Source of the DNA: Tipula vernalis
Lineage: Eukaryota > Arthropoda > Insecta > Diptera > Tipulidae
Length of the DNA stretch: 64,000 bases
Assembly (NCBI GenBank): GCA_958295665.1
Contig: OY282558.1
Coordinates: forward strand, 35,857,045 to 35,921,044
Direction: 5' to 3'
The notes beneath the pieces were generated by a model. That model was not told where the DNA came from and ran no database searches. It saw only the letters and a list, made by a program, of their open reading frames with translations. The first letter of the stretch is position 1, and each line of letters opens with the position of its first letter. Of the stretch, positions 10,894 through 20,054 are shown piece after piece. The position numbers and the translations under genes are program-made.

Positions 10894-13560
10894 TCACACC
10901 AGCTCAAAAGGTTTGGTTCTTTTAAGTCTGCGAACTAAATTCGTGATGGTTAGGAGCTGAGTTGCCTCAATGTTCACATGTTGGCGGAGCCTTTCTTCAT
11001 GTCTCCGTGCTTTTTCCTGGATTTCATTTAAGATGAGATTCATTTTAAGGTCCCTATGAAGGTCATTGTTCCTGACATACCAAGGTGCATCAACGATGTT
11101 CCTTAATACCATATTCTGAAATCTTTGGATAATATTTACGTTGCTCTGTTTGGTACAACCCCAAAGTTGAATACCATAAGTCCAAATCGGTTTCAATATT
11201 TGCTTATAAAGTAGAAGCTTGTTGTATGTTGATAAAGAAGAGTTCCTTCCCATCAGCCAATACATTTTTCTGTATTTAAGTCTTAATTCTTCACTTTTCT
11301 TCTTGACGTGTGCTTTCCATCGTAGTTTAGCATCCAGGGTCATGCCGAGATACTTAGCTGTGTTTGCATGCGGTATTATTTCCCGATTTATGGTAATCGG
11401 AATATGTTCGATTCGTCTGTTTGTAAAGTTGATGTGAACTGATTTAGCTTCATTTAGTTTTATTCTCCATCTTTTTGTCCATTTATATATTTGAGTTATG
11501 GCTGATTGTAACTTCTGTGTTGATTCTTCGTTGCTTTTTCCAACAGCTAAGATCGCCGTATCATCTGCAAAAGTTGCCACTGTGTTGTTTTCTAATGTAG
11601 GAAGATCATAAGTATATATTAGGTATAAAACCGGCCCTAATACACTGCCCTGTGGAACTCCTGCATTGATTTCTTTCAATTCAGAAAATGTATCATCTAA
11701 CTTAATCCTGAAGAACCTATCTTTCGAGTATGATTCTAGTATCTTAGCAAATTGCATTGGTAGAAGATTCCTTAACTTGTGGTTAAGTCCTTCATGCCAC
11801 ACTCTATCAAACGCTTGTGCAACGTCTAGAAATACTGTTGAACAGACTTTTTTCTCCTCTAATGCTTTCTCAATTATACTGGTTATTCTGTGTACTTGAT
11901 CAATTGTTGAGTGTTGGTTGCGAAAACCGAACTGATGATTTGGGATCAAGTTTTTACTTTCGATTATCGGATTTAATCTTTTTACCAGAAGCTTCTCAAA
12001 GAGTTTGGACATGACTGGCAATAGCGAAATTGGCCTATAAGATGATGTTATGTGTGGTGGTTTCCCAGGTTTTGGGATCATAATTACTTCTGCAATTTTC
12101 CATAAGCTTGGTACATATTTGATTCTAAATGCTGCATTTATAAGATTGGTGAGTTTCACCAGAGCTTTCCTTGGCAGTTCTTTTAAGATTTCTGCAGTAA
12201 TAAGATCGTACCCAGGAGCTTTTTTCGTATTCATATTAGCTGTTATCTCACGCATGACTTCTTTTGGTGTTGTGGGTAGGATTTCTTTACTTTCTTGCAC
12301 AGCTTGTTCAGTTATTATCTCGGCTTCCAACGTTTGGTCTTCATGTGGCTGGAATATTTTTTCGAGGTGTTCGGCAAATTCTCGAGCTTTGTCTTCATTA
12401 TTTCTAGCCCATTTCTCACCTGCTATTTTTATTGGGGGAATCTGCATTATTGGTCTTTTGATTCTTTTGGTTGCTTTCCAAAGAGAATAATCAGTACTGT
12501 TATCATTAGTTAATTTTCTTAAATAGTTGCTGATTGATTCATCTTTCAATTCTTTGATCTCTCTTCTTAATTGTTGAGTGAGGTTGTTCAAATGAGTTTT
12601 ATCTTGGGGGGCCCTTGTTTGTTGCCATACTCTTCTCGCTCTTCTTTTTTCTGCGAGGAGTTCCCTAATTTCCATAGGGTAATTGTTTCCCTTGATTTTC
12701 GTTTTAATTTCAGGAGTATTTTCCCAAGCTGATTGCTGTATATCGTTTACAAATTTGTGAACTTCTTTGTCTAATTGTTCTTCAGTCTTTAATGGAACCA
12801 TTAAGTTAATTTTTTCTTCTAGCGATAGTCTAAAGCATGCCCAATTAGTGTGATTATTTACTAGGAAAGGGTTTCTTTCTTTCTGAATGATTTTTTCACT
12901 TAACGTTAGAAGTATTGGTGAATGATCAGAGTTTAAGTCGTGGCTTTCATCTACTTGTACATAATTTACAGATATGTTCTTTATTATAAAGAAATCAATC
13001 AGATCTGGCACTTTGTTTGGATCAGTTGGCCAGTAGGTTGGTTTTCCAGTTGAGAGGGCTTCACAACTGCATTTTCTGATAGCTTTTAGGAGTTCTTTAC
13101 CCTTAGTTGTTGTTAATCTGGATCCCCAGTGGACATTTTTTGCGTTAAAGTCTCCTCCAAGTACAAATCGTTTTCCTAATTTACTGAGGAACTCGAGATA
13201 ATCTTTTTCTTTCATTGAGTGCTTCGGTGGGCAGTAAATACTAGCAATACAAATAGAACTACTTTTGGATTTGACAATAACAGCAGTTGCTTGTATTTCT
13301 TCCGTTTCATATTTTAACTCCTCATAGTGATGAATACTATTTCTAATTATAACAGCACTACCTCCTTTAGCAGTGTTTCCAGGGTGAATAGTGTGATATA
13401 TTTGATAATTTTTAAATTTAATGTTTGATTGTCTAGTGAAGTGTGTTTCCGTGATGAGACATACATCGATTTTTTCTGTGTCCAGGACCACTTGCAGTTT
13501 TTGTTGATGTTGCATCAGTCCATTGGCATTCCAACATAAGATTCTAAGATCTTGGGCCAT
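10894..13560 (-). CDS. Jockey-type ORF2: endonuclease-reverse transcriptase
   Basis: An intact 888-residue frame from ATG at 13560. Residues 1-220 form the apurinic-like endonuclease: LRILCWNANGL, CLITETHF, FVLGGDFNAKNVHWGS and DLNSDHSPILL carry the usual Asn, Glu, Asp and His catalytic positions. Residues about 440-720 form the reverse transcriptase: SSYRPISLLPVMSKLFEKLL, FLDVAQAFDRVWHEGL, GVPQGSVLGPVLYLIYTYDL and the catalytic FADDTAIL. The C-terminal part (NTAKYLGMTLDAKLRWKAHV, WTYGIQLWGCTKQS) is typical of Jockey elements. The start overlaps the end of ORF1 by 17 bp, which in this family implies translation coupled to ORF1. No stop or frameshift is seen, so the enzyme may be functional. 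Confidence 0.95.
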   Translation of the reverse strand: MAQDLRILCWNANGLMQHQQKLQVVLDTEKIDVCLITETHFTRQSNIKFKNYQIYHTIHPGNTAKGGSAVIIRNSIHHYEELKYETEEIQATAVIVKSKSSSICIASIYCPPKHSMKEKDYLEFLSKLGKRFVLGGDFNAKNVHWGSRLTTTKGKELLKAIRKCSCEALSTGKPTYWPTDPNKVPDLIDFFIIKNISVNYVQVDESHDLNSDHSPILLTLSEKIIQKERNPFLVNNHTNWACFRLSLEEKINLMVPLKTEEQLDKEVHKFVNDIQQSAWENTPEIKTKIKGNNYPMEIRELLAEKRRARRVWQQTRAPQDKTHLNNLTQQLRREIKELKDESISNYLRKLTNDNSTDYSLWKATKRIKRPIMQIPPIKIAGEKWARNNEDKAREFAEHLEKIFQPHEDQTLEAEIITEQAVQESKEILPTTPKEVMREITANMNTKKAPGYDLITAEILKELPRKALVKLTNLINAAFRIKYVPSLWKIAEVIMIPKPGKPPHITSSYRPISLLPVMSKLFEKLLVKRLNPIIESKNLIPNHQFGFRNQHSTIDQVHRITSIIEKALEEKKVCSTVFLDVAQAFDRVWHEGLNHKLRNLLPMQFAKILESYSKDRFFRIKLDDTFSELKEINAGVPQGSVLGPVLYLIYTYDLPTLENNTVATFADDTAILAVGKSNEESTQKLQSAITQIYKWTKRWRIKLNEAKSVHINFTNRRIEHIPITINREIIPHANTAKYLGMTLDAKLRWKAHVKKKSEELRLKYRKMYWLMGRNSSLSTYNKLLLYKQILKPIWTYGIQLWGCTKQSNVNIIQRFQNMVLRNIVDAPWYVRNNDLHRDLKMNLILNEIQEKARRHEERLRQHVNIEATQLLTITNLVRRLKRTKPFELV

Positions 13561-15141
13561 TTTTCTGTTTAGGGATGGCTCCCTTAGTGCTGTACTCTAG
13601 TTTCTGTAATCGCTCATCAAATGTATTTAGTCTGCTTAAAATTAATTTAAGTGTTTGACTTATATCGTCATTTTGAGCAGTTTTTCCTGGATTTCCGTTG
13701 CTCATCATTACTTGAGCATAAGTCATTTTACCAAATTGTCCTTGAGTAGTTCCCGACACTCTACGATTTACTTCGGGTCGGTTCATCTTAACCGCTTGTT
13801 TCCTGAATGAACTTGGATTTTTAGCAATCACGTTCTTATTTTTGATATTTTGCAGTTCAATAGCAACGCTGCATCCTCTGTAGTTAGCCGGATGGTTTTC
13901 TCCACAGTGAACGCATTTAGGTTGAACATTTTGGGCTTTTACACAATCTTTGGTATGATGTTTACCTAAACATTTGACACACCTAGGTTCCCTGTTGCAA
14001 TATTTTTGTGTATGTCCATAGGCTTGACATTGTTTACATTGTGGTATAAGCTTAGATCTTCTTAGAGGCTGAATAACCACTTTGCACCCCAAGATGTACT
14101 TAATTTGATAATTTTTTTCGATATCTTCATCAGTATCGAAGGTCAACATAAACATGTTGAGAGGTACTTTGCCTCTCCGTTTTAGCTTAATCGATGCTTC
14201 AGTTGCCTTAAATCCTTTTGCTTTCAGGTCATCAATTATTTTATCTGGTTTACACGTAGAGTGTAAGTTTTTAGCCATGACCCTAATTGGTCTGGCTTGT
14301 TTATCTTCAAACGTGTGCCAAGCACGTTTTTCTTCATTTAACATTTTTGTCAATTTTCTGTATGTTTCAGCATCTTCTAAGTTTATTTTGATGGTGTTTC
14401 CATTCATCACCTTTGCATTAAACTTATCAGTAGCAGTTATGGTTTTTATTTTTTCATAGAGTACATCGTAGTCTTTGACTTCATCTATTACTATTGGTGG
14501 TGGTGGACGTATTTTTTTTGGTTGTTTCTGGATAATATTTGGAACATTATCCTTTAATTGAGGTGGGGAGGGCGTATTATTCCGTCTCCTTTTTTTCTCC
14601 CACCTTTAACTCCAATCCACTCAGTTTCTCGAGCTAGTTCTTCTTCATCCGTATGATACTCTTGTGGAGTTGTATTCTGGTTAGGAGTAGAACCGATGTC
14701 CTCCTTTGGCTTAAGAGCTTTAACTTCGTTTTCAAGCGTCTTCATACGCTCCTGCATCCATGCAATTGTAACATTCAGTTGCTTATTTATATTGTTGGCT
14801 TCAACTAATGCATTATTAGCTTTACACAATTCATTGTGAAGCTTTTCTTCGTTTGTAAAACGAGTGTTGTGGCTGCTGGCCTCAATGGAGGGACTACCGC
14901 CTCTTTTCGGAGAATACGCGACTTTGTTACTCCTCTGGAAGGGATGTGAATTATCCTTTTCTATTTCACTCAAATGAGCTTGTTTATTCACCAACATGTC
15001 TTGGGATTGGTTAAAATAATTGTAGTATAGCAATGGCTGGTCTCCCCCAGAATCCATGAGACCGACCTCCGAAGAGGGTGGATTTACCTGAGCAACAGGT
15101 GTACCACCTGGGGTATTAGTTTCCTTATTTGTTCTGCTCAT
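13544..15141 (-). pseudogene. Jockey-type ORF1 (gag-like nucleocapsid), one frameshift
   Basis: Two frames make up one ORF1. The N-terminal part (15141-14554, from MSRTNKETNTPGG) has a predicted coiled coil around ANNINKQLNVTIAWMQERMK. The C-terminal part (open to 13544) has three zinc knuckles, CKQCQAYGHTQKYC, CVKCLGKHHTKDC and CVHCGENHPANYRGC, the RNA-binding signature of Jockey-type gag. The second frame stays open upstream past the first frame's stop, so the break is a single-base shift. The A7 run at about 14587-14593 is the likely site. The shift could be a real mutation, a sequencing error in a homopolymer, or programmed slippage; the first two are more likely. Confidence 0.88.
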
Positions 15142-15371
15142 TGCTCATTTATAGTGTATTGCACTCGCCTCTAGTATTTCGCCGATGCTTCACATCGTTG
15201 CCCGGGTGTTACCACGTGGAGGTATACTAGACACATTTGGTGGTTTCTACATAGTTGCAGCGTTGGAATATAGACCACGAGATACATGGCTATAGACGGT
15301 CAACCCCTACCCTATTGAGACGCACCCAACACCCAATAAAAAAAATATGTACATATGAAAATATTCGTAAT

Positions 15372-15377
15372 TTTATT
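15372..15377 (-). terminator. Candidate poly(A) signal of RSPH9
   Basis: AATAAA on the minus strand, 13 bp after the RSPH9 stop codon. Cleavage usually falls 10-30 nt further on, which is where the Jockey target duplication (15345-15356) lies. Confidence 0.6.
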
Positions 15378-15389
15378 ATTATTGAATTA

Positions 15390-16235
15390 TTAAGAGATCA
15401 TAAATAAAATATCTAGATTTTTTTTCCCGTCACCAAAATACAGGAAACCATGAAGTGGTGTATTTAATTTGTGCATGAATATCATGCCAGGCCAAATCAA
15501 GGAATATATCACAGAAATTTCATGCTTAATATCAACAGAAATTGAAAAGCTCTTATTATCTGGAATTACTATATCAAGTGTATCAAAGTTATCAATCGGA
15601 TAATTATAGTTATGCCTTTTCAATAAATTTTCGTTCCACTTGCACTGAGGATCACGATAGAGTTGGTAATTCATAAATGATTTTGCTTCACGGAAGTTCA
15701 ACCCTCTAAAAATTTTATTGTAAACTGTTTTCCTGTCGACTCGCTTATAAAGAGCGCCTCTTGGAATTATTGCAGCTTCCTCAGTGATTATAGCTATGGT
15801 ACAAGATAATCTATCTTCTTCTTTCAATTGCGTTACATCCTGTTTGAATGGTCGAGAAACTGCGTATTCGTCCGTCTTGAACTCCTGATCCATTAACACG
15901 TCAAGCACGATACTCGGGTCCCCAAAGAATTTAGTTGGCGATAGAATACATCTTTCGTATAAATCAGGTTTACGAGGCGGTAGGAGTATCCAATCAACAC
16001 AGTTGAAACTGTAGAAAAATCTTCGTCCTCTTAAGCAATCACTCATATAACCAAATGCAATGTAATAATCTTTTTCAACTCCATTTATGCGTCCCCAGAA
16101 GAAAATATCTCGAAACTTATTCTCGCTTTGAAGTAATATTAGCGAGCTTTCAATTAAGGCGGCCTGTAGCGGCGTTACTCGAAATCCGGTGTGAGCGATG
16201 GCTTCGAGGCCATCTCGAAAATTAGAAAGGTTCAT
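15390..16235 (-). CDS. RSPH9: Radial spoke head protein 9 homolog
   Basis: A single-exon frame of 281 residues, close to the usual ~276 of the family, from ATG at 16235 (MNLSNFRDGLEAIAHTG). RSPH9 is a structural protein of the radial spoke head in motile cilia and sperm flagella (established for the family). Matching landmarks are FFWGRINGVEKDYYIAFGY near residue 45, FFYSFNCVDWILLPP near residue 73, FFGDPSIVLDVLMDQEFK, KEEDRLSCTIAIITEEAAIIPRGALYKR near residue 140, FRGLNFREAKSFMNY, and the C-terminal SLIWPGMIFMHKLNTPLHGF then YFGDGKKNLDILFMIS. The start is 210 bp downstream of the UBR7 stop on the same strand. In an insect, expression would be expected mainly in testis and ciliated sensory neurons (inference). 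No lesion is seen. Confidence 0.93.
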   Translation of the reverse strand: MNLSNFRDGLEAIAHTGFRVTPLQAALIESSLILLQSENKFRDIFFWGRINGVEKDYYIAFGYMSDCLRGRRFFYSFNCVDWILLPPRKPDLYERCILSPTKFFGDPSIVLDVLMDQEFKTDEYAVSRPFKQDVTQLKEEDRLSCTIAIITEEAAIIPRGALYKRVDRKTVYNKIFRGLNFREAKSFMNYQLYRDPQCKWNENLLKRHNYNYPIDNFDTLDIVIPDNKSFSISVDIKHEISVIYSLIWPGMIFMHKLNTPLHGFLYFGDGKKNLDILFMIS

Positions 16236-16342
16236 TATTTTGTAGAACAGAATATAGTTTGGAATGAACCTCTGTAGCCCCTATTATATTATTTTGATTG
16301 TAGCTAAAAAAAAACCAACTGAATTTTAAATTGGAATGAATA

Positions 16343-16348
16343 TTTATT
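16343..16348 (-). terminator. Candidate poly(A) signal of UBR7
   Basis: AATAAA on the minus strand about 98 bp after the UBR7 stop codon and 108 bp before the RSPH9 start. It leaves room for separate transcripts. Confidence 0.6.
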
Positions 16349-16445
16349 ATAAAACAAAATCATAAAAACAAATCGGCAAAGATATGCAATTCAAAATAAT
16401 TTCAACAAATTTCTGCGACAGCTACCTAGTATAGGTACCTTTTAA

Positions 16446-17641
16446 TTAACGACAAAAATTTTGTGGTGGAACTGAGACGGGCTCATTTTTCATCTGATTA
16501 AAAAATTGTTCTATATCTGCCTTTGTTACAACTCTTTGTTCTCGCGCAAATTGCGATAAATAATCAGACAATTTCTCTTGCATACTTTTAAATCCGGACA
16601 GAAGATGAACCTGCTTGGTTCGGTCTAACGAAGTCAGCGCTCGCATTCCCCGTTCATAAAGTGTATGGTCAGTTGCTAGGCGGTTGGAGCCTTTCTCCTC
16701 GTATATCTTAACAGGATCCTCCGGGTCAATAATATATTCAATTTTTAATGACTTATACATATCCATACATTGAGCACATTGACATAACATATTACGCCAA
16801 CCGTCCTTCCAATATGTTGCACCCCCTGTGTTAGTTGACTTAACATTCACTGGCTTAACACAAACCAAAGCAATCTTAGGTTTTTTATTAGCTGGTTCTT
16901 CAGGAACAGTTTCTATGTCTATCTTGGAGTTATCCCCACCTTGATCTAAGCTTTCACCATTCCTCTCTATCATTAGCTCAAAATATAATTTTAAAAAACC
17001 GTATTTTTCCATACATTCATTGCAAACCATTTCGTCATAAATAGCCGGTAATGCAGTTCCCAAATGTCTTTCATGAAACCAATCTTCACAGACGCAACAC
17101 TGGATCATTGCATCTTGAATTGGATCATCTGAATCTGGATACGGACGATGACACGTACAATAATATCCAGAAAAATTCTGATTATATTCATTAAGCTGAT
17201 TTACGGCATCTCGCTCACCCGGCACCAGATTACACAATACTTGTGTCGCGTTCTTATATTTGGAATTTCCACAGTCGCATCGAAAATTCCGTTTCGTATA
17301 CAACTCCACTACCTCATGACCTTCATGGCAATTGTAATAACACGCTAGACATACGCCAGCACGTTTCGATGGATCATCGCGAGATTCGGGAATACAAGTC
17401 AAGCAGGAATACAACGCCTGGCGCTTTAAGTAACCCTACAGCACATTACACAAATTAGGAATGATTTCATTACATATTTTATTAATATTCTTACCTTAGG
17501 GTACGTACAACACTTCGGATCACCTGCTCCAAGCACGGCATAATACTCTTTCTCATTTTCTTCCTCCTCGTTCAAAACATCCACCATGGTAACCACATCA
17601 TCCATATTTTCACCTTCTATTTCTATGCTGTGGTGAGACAT
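16446..17641 (-). CDS. UBR7: UBR7-type E3 ubiquitin ligase (UBR box + PHD finger), two exons
   Basis: Exon 1 is 17495-17641 (ATG at 17641, MSHHSIEIEGENMDDVV, acidic). Exon 2 is 16446-17435. The intron of 59 bp has donor AAG|GTAAGA and acceptor TGTAG|GG; both joins fall between codons. The product is 378 residues, near the family size (~400). It has a UBR box (SCLTC, CLACYYNCHEGHEVVELYT, FRCDCG) around residues 57-105 and a PHD-type finger (YYCTCHRPYPD, MIQCCVCEDWFHERHLG, MVCNECM) around residues 140-190. The conserved tail has WKDGWRNMLCQCAQCMDMY. UBR7 is reported to act as an E3 for histone H2B in mammals; the fly role is inferred from homology. No lesion is seen. The coding region begins about 700 bp from the repeat-rich block at 18.35 kb. 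Confidence 0.95.
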
Positions 17642-18353
17642 AATGCAGTTGTCGATCAGTTAACTTTAACACGAAATGGAAAAGGGAATTTAAAATGTTT
17701 AAAAGAAAAATACAATTTAGGATAATGACTATACCCAAATTATAAACCGAATGTCAAAAAATGCGCGATTATAGTAGATGGATTACAATACAATGCAAAC
17801 ATACCATACAACATTTATAACGCTTTCTAGCGGTGATACTGTAAATTACGTACATATTTCGGAATCATCTGGGATGTACACCAGTGATTGAGCTGCTTTC
17901 TAATTTCTTATATCAACCGTGTTCGATTGAACTGAATTAATTAAAGTAGCTGTATCTGAAGTGAAGACACTGTTCGATTGACGACAACTCTTTCTTTATT
18001 TTCACTAGAAAATTTATTTAATTTTGTTTGACTCCATATGTTCAATAATGGCTTTTTGACAGAAAATATCCTAATATTTTCGACGAAATTTAGCTCCGCT
18101 AACTTCACTTTAATAAAATATCCGGATTTTTTTTTCTGATGAAATGAGTGAACAACTTTTTTACTTGGTTGACATAGACATTTGGTATCTCAACAGCACA
18201 TTTTCTTTTTATTATTTTAATACTTCTTATTAATGTTCAAATTGACGCATTTTAAATTATTTTAATTTATATTTCTCAAATCGCAGACATTTTTGATTTT
18301 TTACCCCGATAAAAGAAGTAATTTGCAGTTGTCAAAAAAATTCACAAAAAAGG
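17642..18353. other. UBR7 upstream region, no gene recognised
   Basis: Contains the presumed UBR7 promoter (minus strand), but I see no clear TATA box or initiator. The motif gtgttcgattga recurs in variants (about 17918 and 17968), and a related gtgttcaatcgggc occurs in the element at 18459-19039. Parts of this stretch may therefore be old repeat. Confidence 0.4.
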
Positions 18354-18458
18354 TCGGTACGCTGTTGAAGTGAACTGAAATTTCTCATATAAAAATAATA
18401 CAAGCGAAAATGAAAATGAAAATTTCACAGCTGAAGGCGGGCGCATGCCAATAGACTT

Positions 18459-19039
18459 CAGGTTTTTCGACACGCAGTCTACACTAAAAAGATAATTTTT
18501 CCATCTCTCTTGTGTTATATTCTAAAAAAGCTAGTGTTCAGTCGGGCAAACGTGATAAAAATTATCATGATATTTTTTATCATTTTTTGCCATAAAACGC
18601 ACTCATTTATCACAGAAAAAAACCAAGATTTTTGTTCGTTTTAGCTGTCAAAATAAATACAGACATATTTGAAAATAAAATATTTAGCTTTTGATTGTGG
18701 TGTGATAATTTTAATATCATTCAGGAAGGGATTATTTATTATTTTATAAAAAAACGCGATAAATTGATTTGATGTTGCCCAAATAAAGTTGCACTACAGA
18801 AGTTTGACGTGTAAAATGACTTTTTTCATTTTGGTTGTTTTGTCGAGCATGACATAAAATACAACGCAGTCAAGTTAGGGGAATCAAAAATATTTTTTAT
18901 CATTTTTGCCCGATTGAACACGACCAAAGTTACCAAAAATAATACAACAACAATAACATTTAGTAACATTTTAGAATATAACACAAGAGAGATGGAAAAA
19001 TTTTATCATTTTAGTGTAGACTGCGTGTCGAAAAACCTG
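18459..19039. mobile_element. Inverted-repeat element with CAGGTTTTTCGACACG ends
   Basis: About 68 bp at 18459-18526 (CAGGTTTTTCGACACGCAGT, ctacactaaaa, ccatctctcttgtgttat) is repeated inverted at 18969-19039. A second inner pair (gtgttcagtcgggcaaa near 18533; inverted at about 18908-18930) gives nested arms. The element is 581 bp with no open frame. A target duplication is not clear. Confidence 0.78.
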
Positions 19040-19062
19040 GGGTGATATGTTCATATTATAAC

Positions 19063-20054
19063 CACAGAAGAAAGATTAACCAGAACAGTCATAACGCTGT
19101 TTTTGTATGGAAAAATTTGGACTCATTTTTTTGACCTTGATTTGCCGAAGGTAAGAGAAAGTTGGGTTATGTATTCTTTGGTTTACTGGTTTTTATTTGA
19201 AATAATAAAAATTAAGAATCCTTAACAGTTATACTGAATATGCTGCGAGTCGAGTCGAGTTTAATCCGAGTTTAACTCTCACTATATACGGAGTCGAGTT
19301 ATTTTCTAACCAACTCTAGGTGTATATACTGCAGAGTTAAACATATGCAGAGTTCAAATAGGATTGAAACCGAGTTAAAAAAAATGGAACAAAATATCAT
19401 TTCAGATGATCATAAGATTGATTATTCTTTTTGTTGATCGCCATATATGTTATTGTCATTTTTCCAGCGATATTTTGTCTAAAAAATTGTAATTTTCAAT
19501 GAAACTCCATGAAAATTACGGGACAGACCACCGAAATGTTGGAGTAATTTTTTCAAAAAAATAAAAAACTCAACACCAAAACAAAAATTTTTAATTAAAA
19601 TTAATTAATTAAAATCTTATTAAATAAAATATTTAAAATAAAATAATAAATTTAATTGAAAAAATTAAAACGAATATTTTTTAATATTGGTGCACGAATT
19701 TTTCTTTAATTTTGTTGTTGTTTTTTTAACTCTACTCTATGCGTATATAGTGCATTTTTAGAGTAGAGTTTAACTCGACTCTACAAATTATTAGGTCGAG
19801 TCGAGTTTAACTCGACTCCGTATATAGTGAGAGTTAAACTCGGATTAAACTCGACTCGACTCGCAGCATATACAGTATAAATATAGTTAGTGAAATTATA
19901 TGACAAATTTTGTTTTGACAGCATAATTTGTATTAAATATTCAAAAAATTCATAATGTTTGAAAATAATTATACTTCAATGTCCAAAAAAGAAGGTAAGA
20001 TGAAAAAAAAATTTGATCCACGCAATGTCTATTCTGGTTAATCTTTCTTCTGTG
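19063..20054. mobile_element. hAT-like non-autonomous element with 7-8 bp target duplication
   Basis: The terminal inverted repeat CACAGAAGAAAGATTAACCA at 19063 is matched inverted at the right end (…ggttaatctttcttctgtg, ending 20054). TTATAAC occurs directly on both sides (19056-19062 and 20055-20061), and one more C could make it 8 bp as in hAT elements. The 992-bp interior has no transposase and holds another inserted element (19230-19879). Confidence 0.75.
19230..19879. mobile_element. Inverted-repeat element rich in gagtcgagtt motifs
   Basis: The left arm (TATACTGAATATGCTGCGAG, then tcgagtcgagtttaatccg, cactatatacggagtcgag) is repeated almost exactly inverted at about 19795-19879. The arms are about 80 bp and dense in GAGTCGAGT/TTAACTC units. 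Related words recur at 20950-20962 and 21150-21260. No coding capacity. Ends in TATACTG/CAGTATA suggest a TA-type target (inference). Confidence 0.75.

Larger units (their letters stand above)
10669..15344 (-). mobile_element. Near-complete Jockey-type LINE with 12-bp target duplication
   Basis: A 4676-bp minus-strand element. Its 3' poly(A) appears as the T run at about 10669-10687, and its 5' end is at 15344. The 12-bp atatgtacatat occurs directly at both edges (10657-10668 and 15345-15356), as expected for target-primed integration. It carries a 5' UTR, ORF1 (gag-like, one frameshift), an intact ORF2 overlapping it by 17 bp, and a short 3' UTR. Perfect target duplications and an open 888-codon ORF2 suggest recent insertion. 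It sits about 34 bp past the RSPH9 stop codon in the same orientation. Confidence 0.93.

Noticed and set aside
12050..12490. 146-codon plus-strand frame within Jockey ORF2
   Set aside because: Antisense shadow of the intact reverse transcriptase frame.
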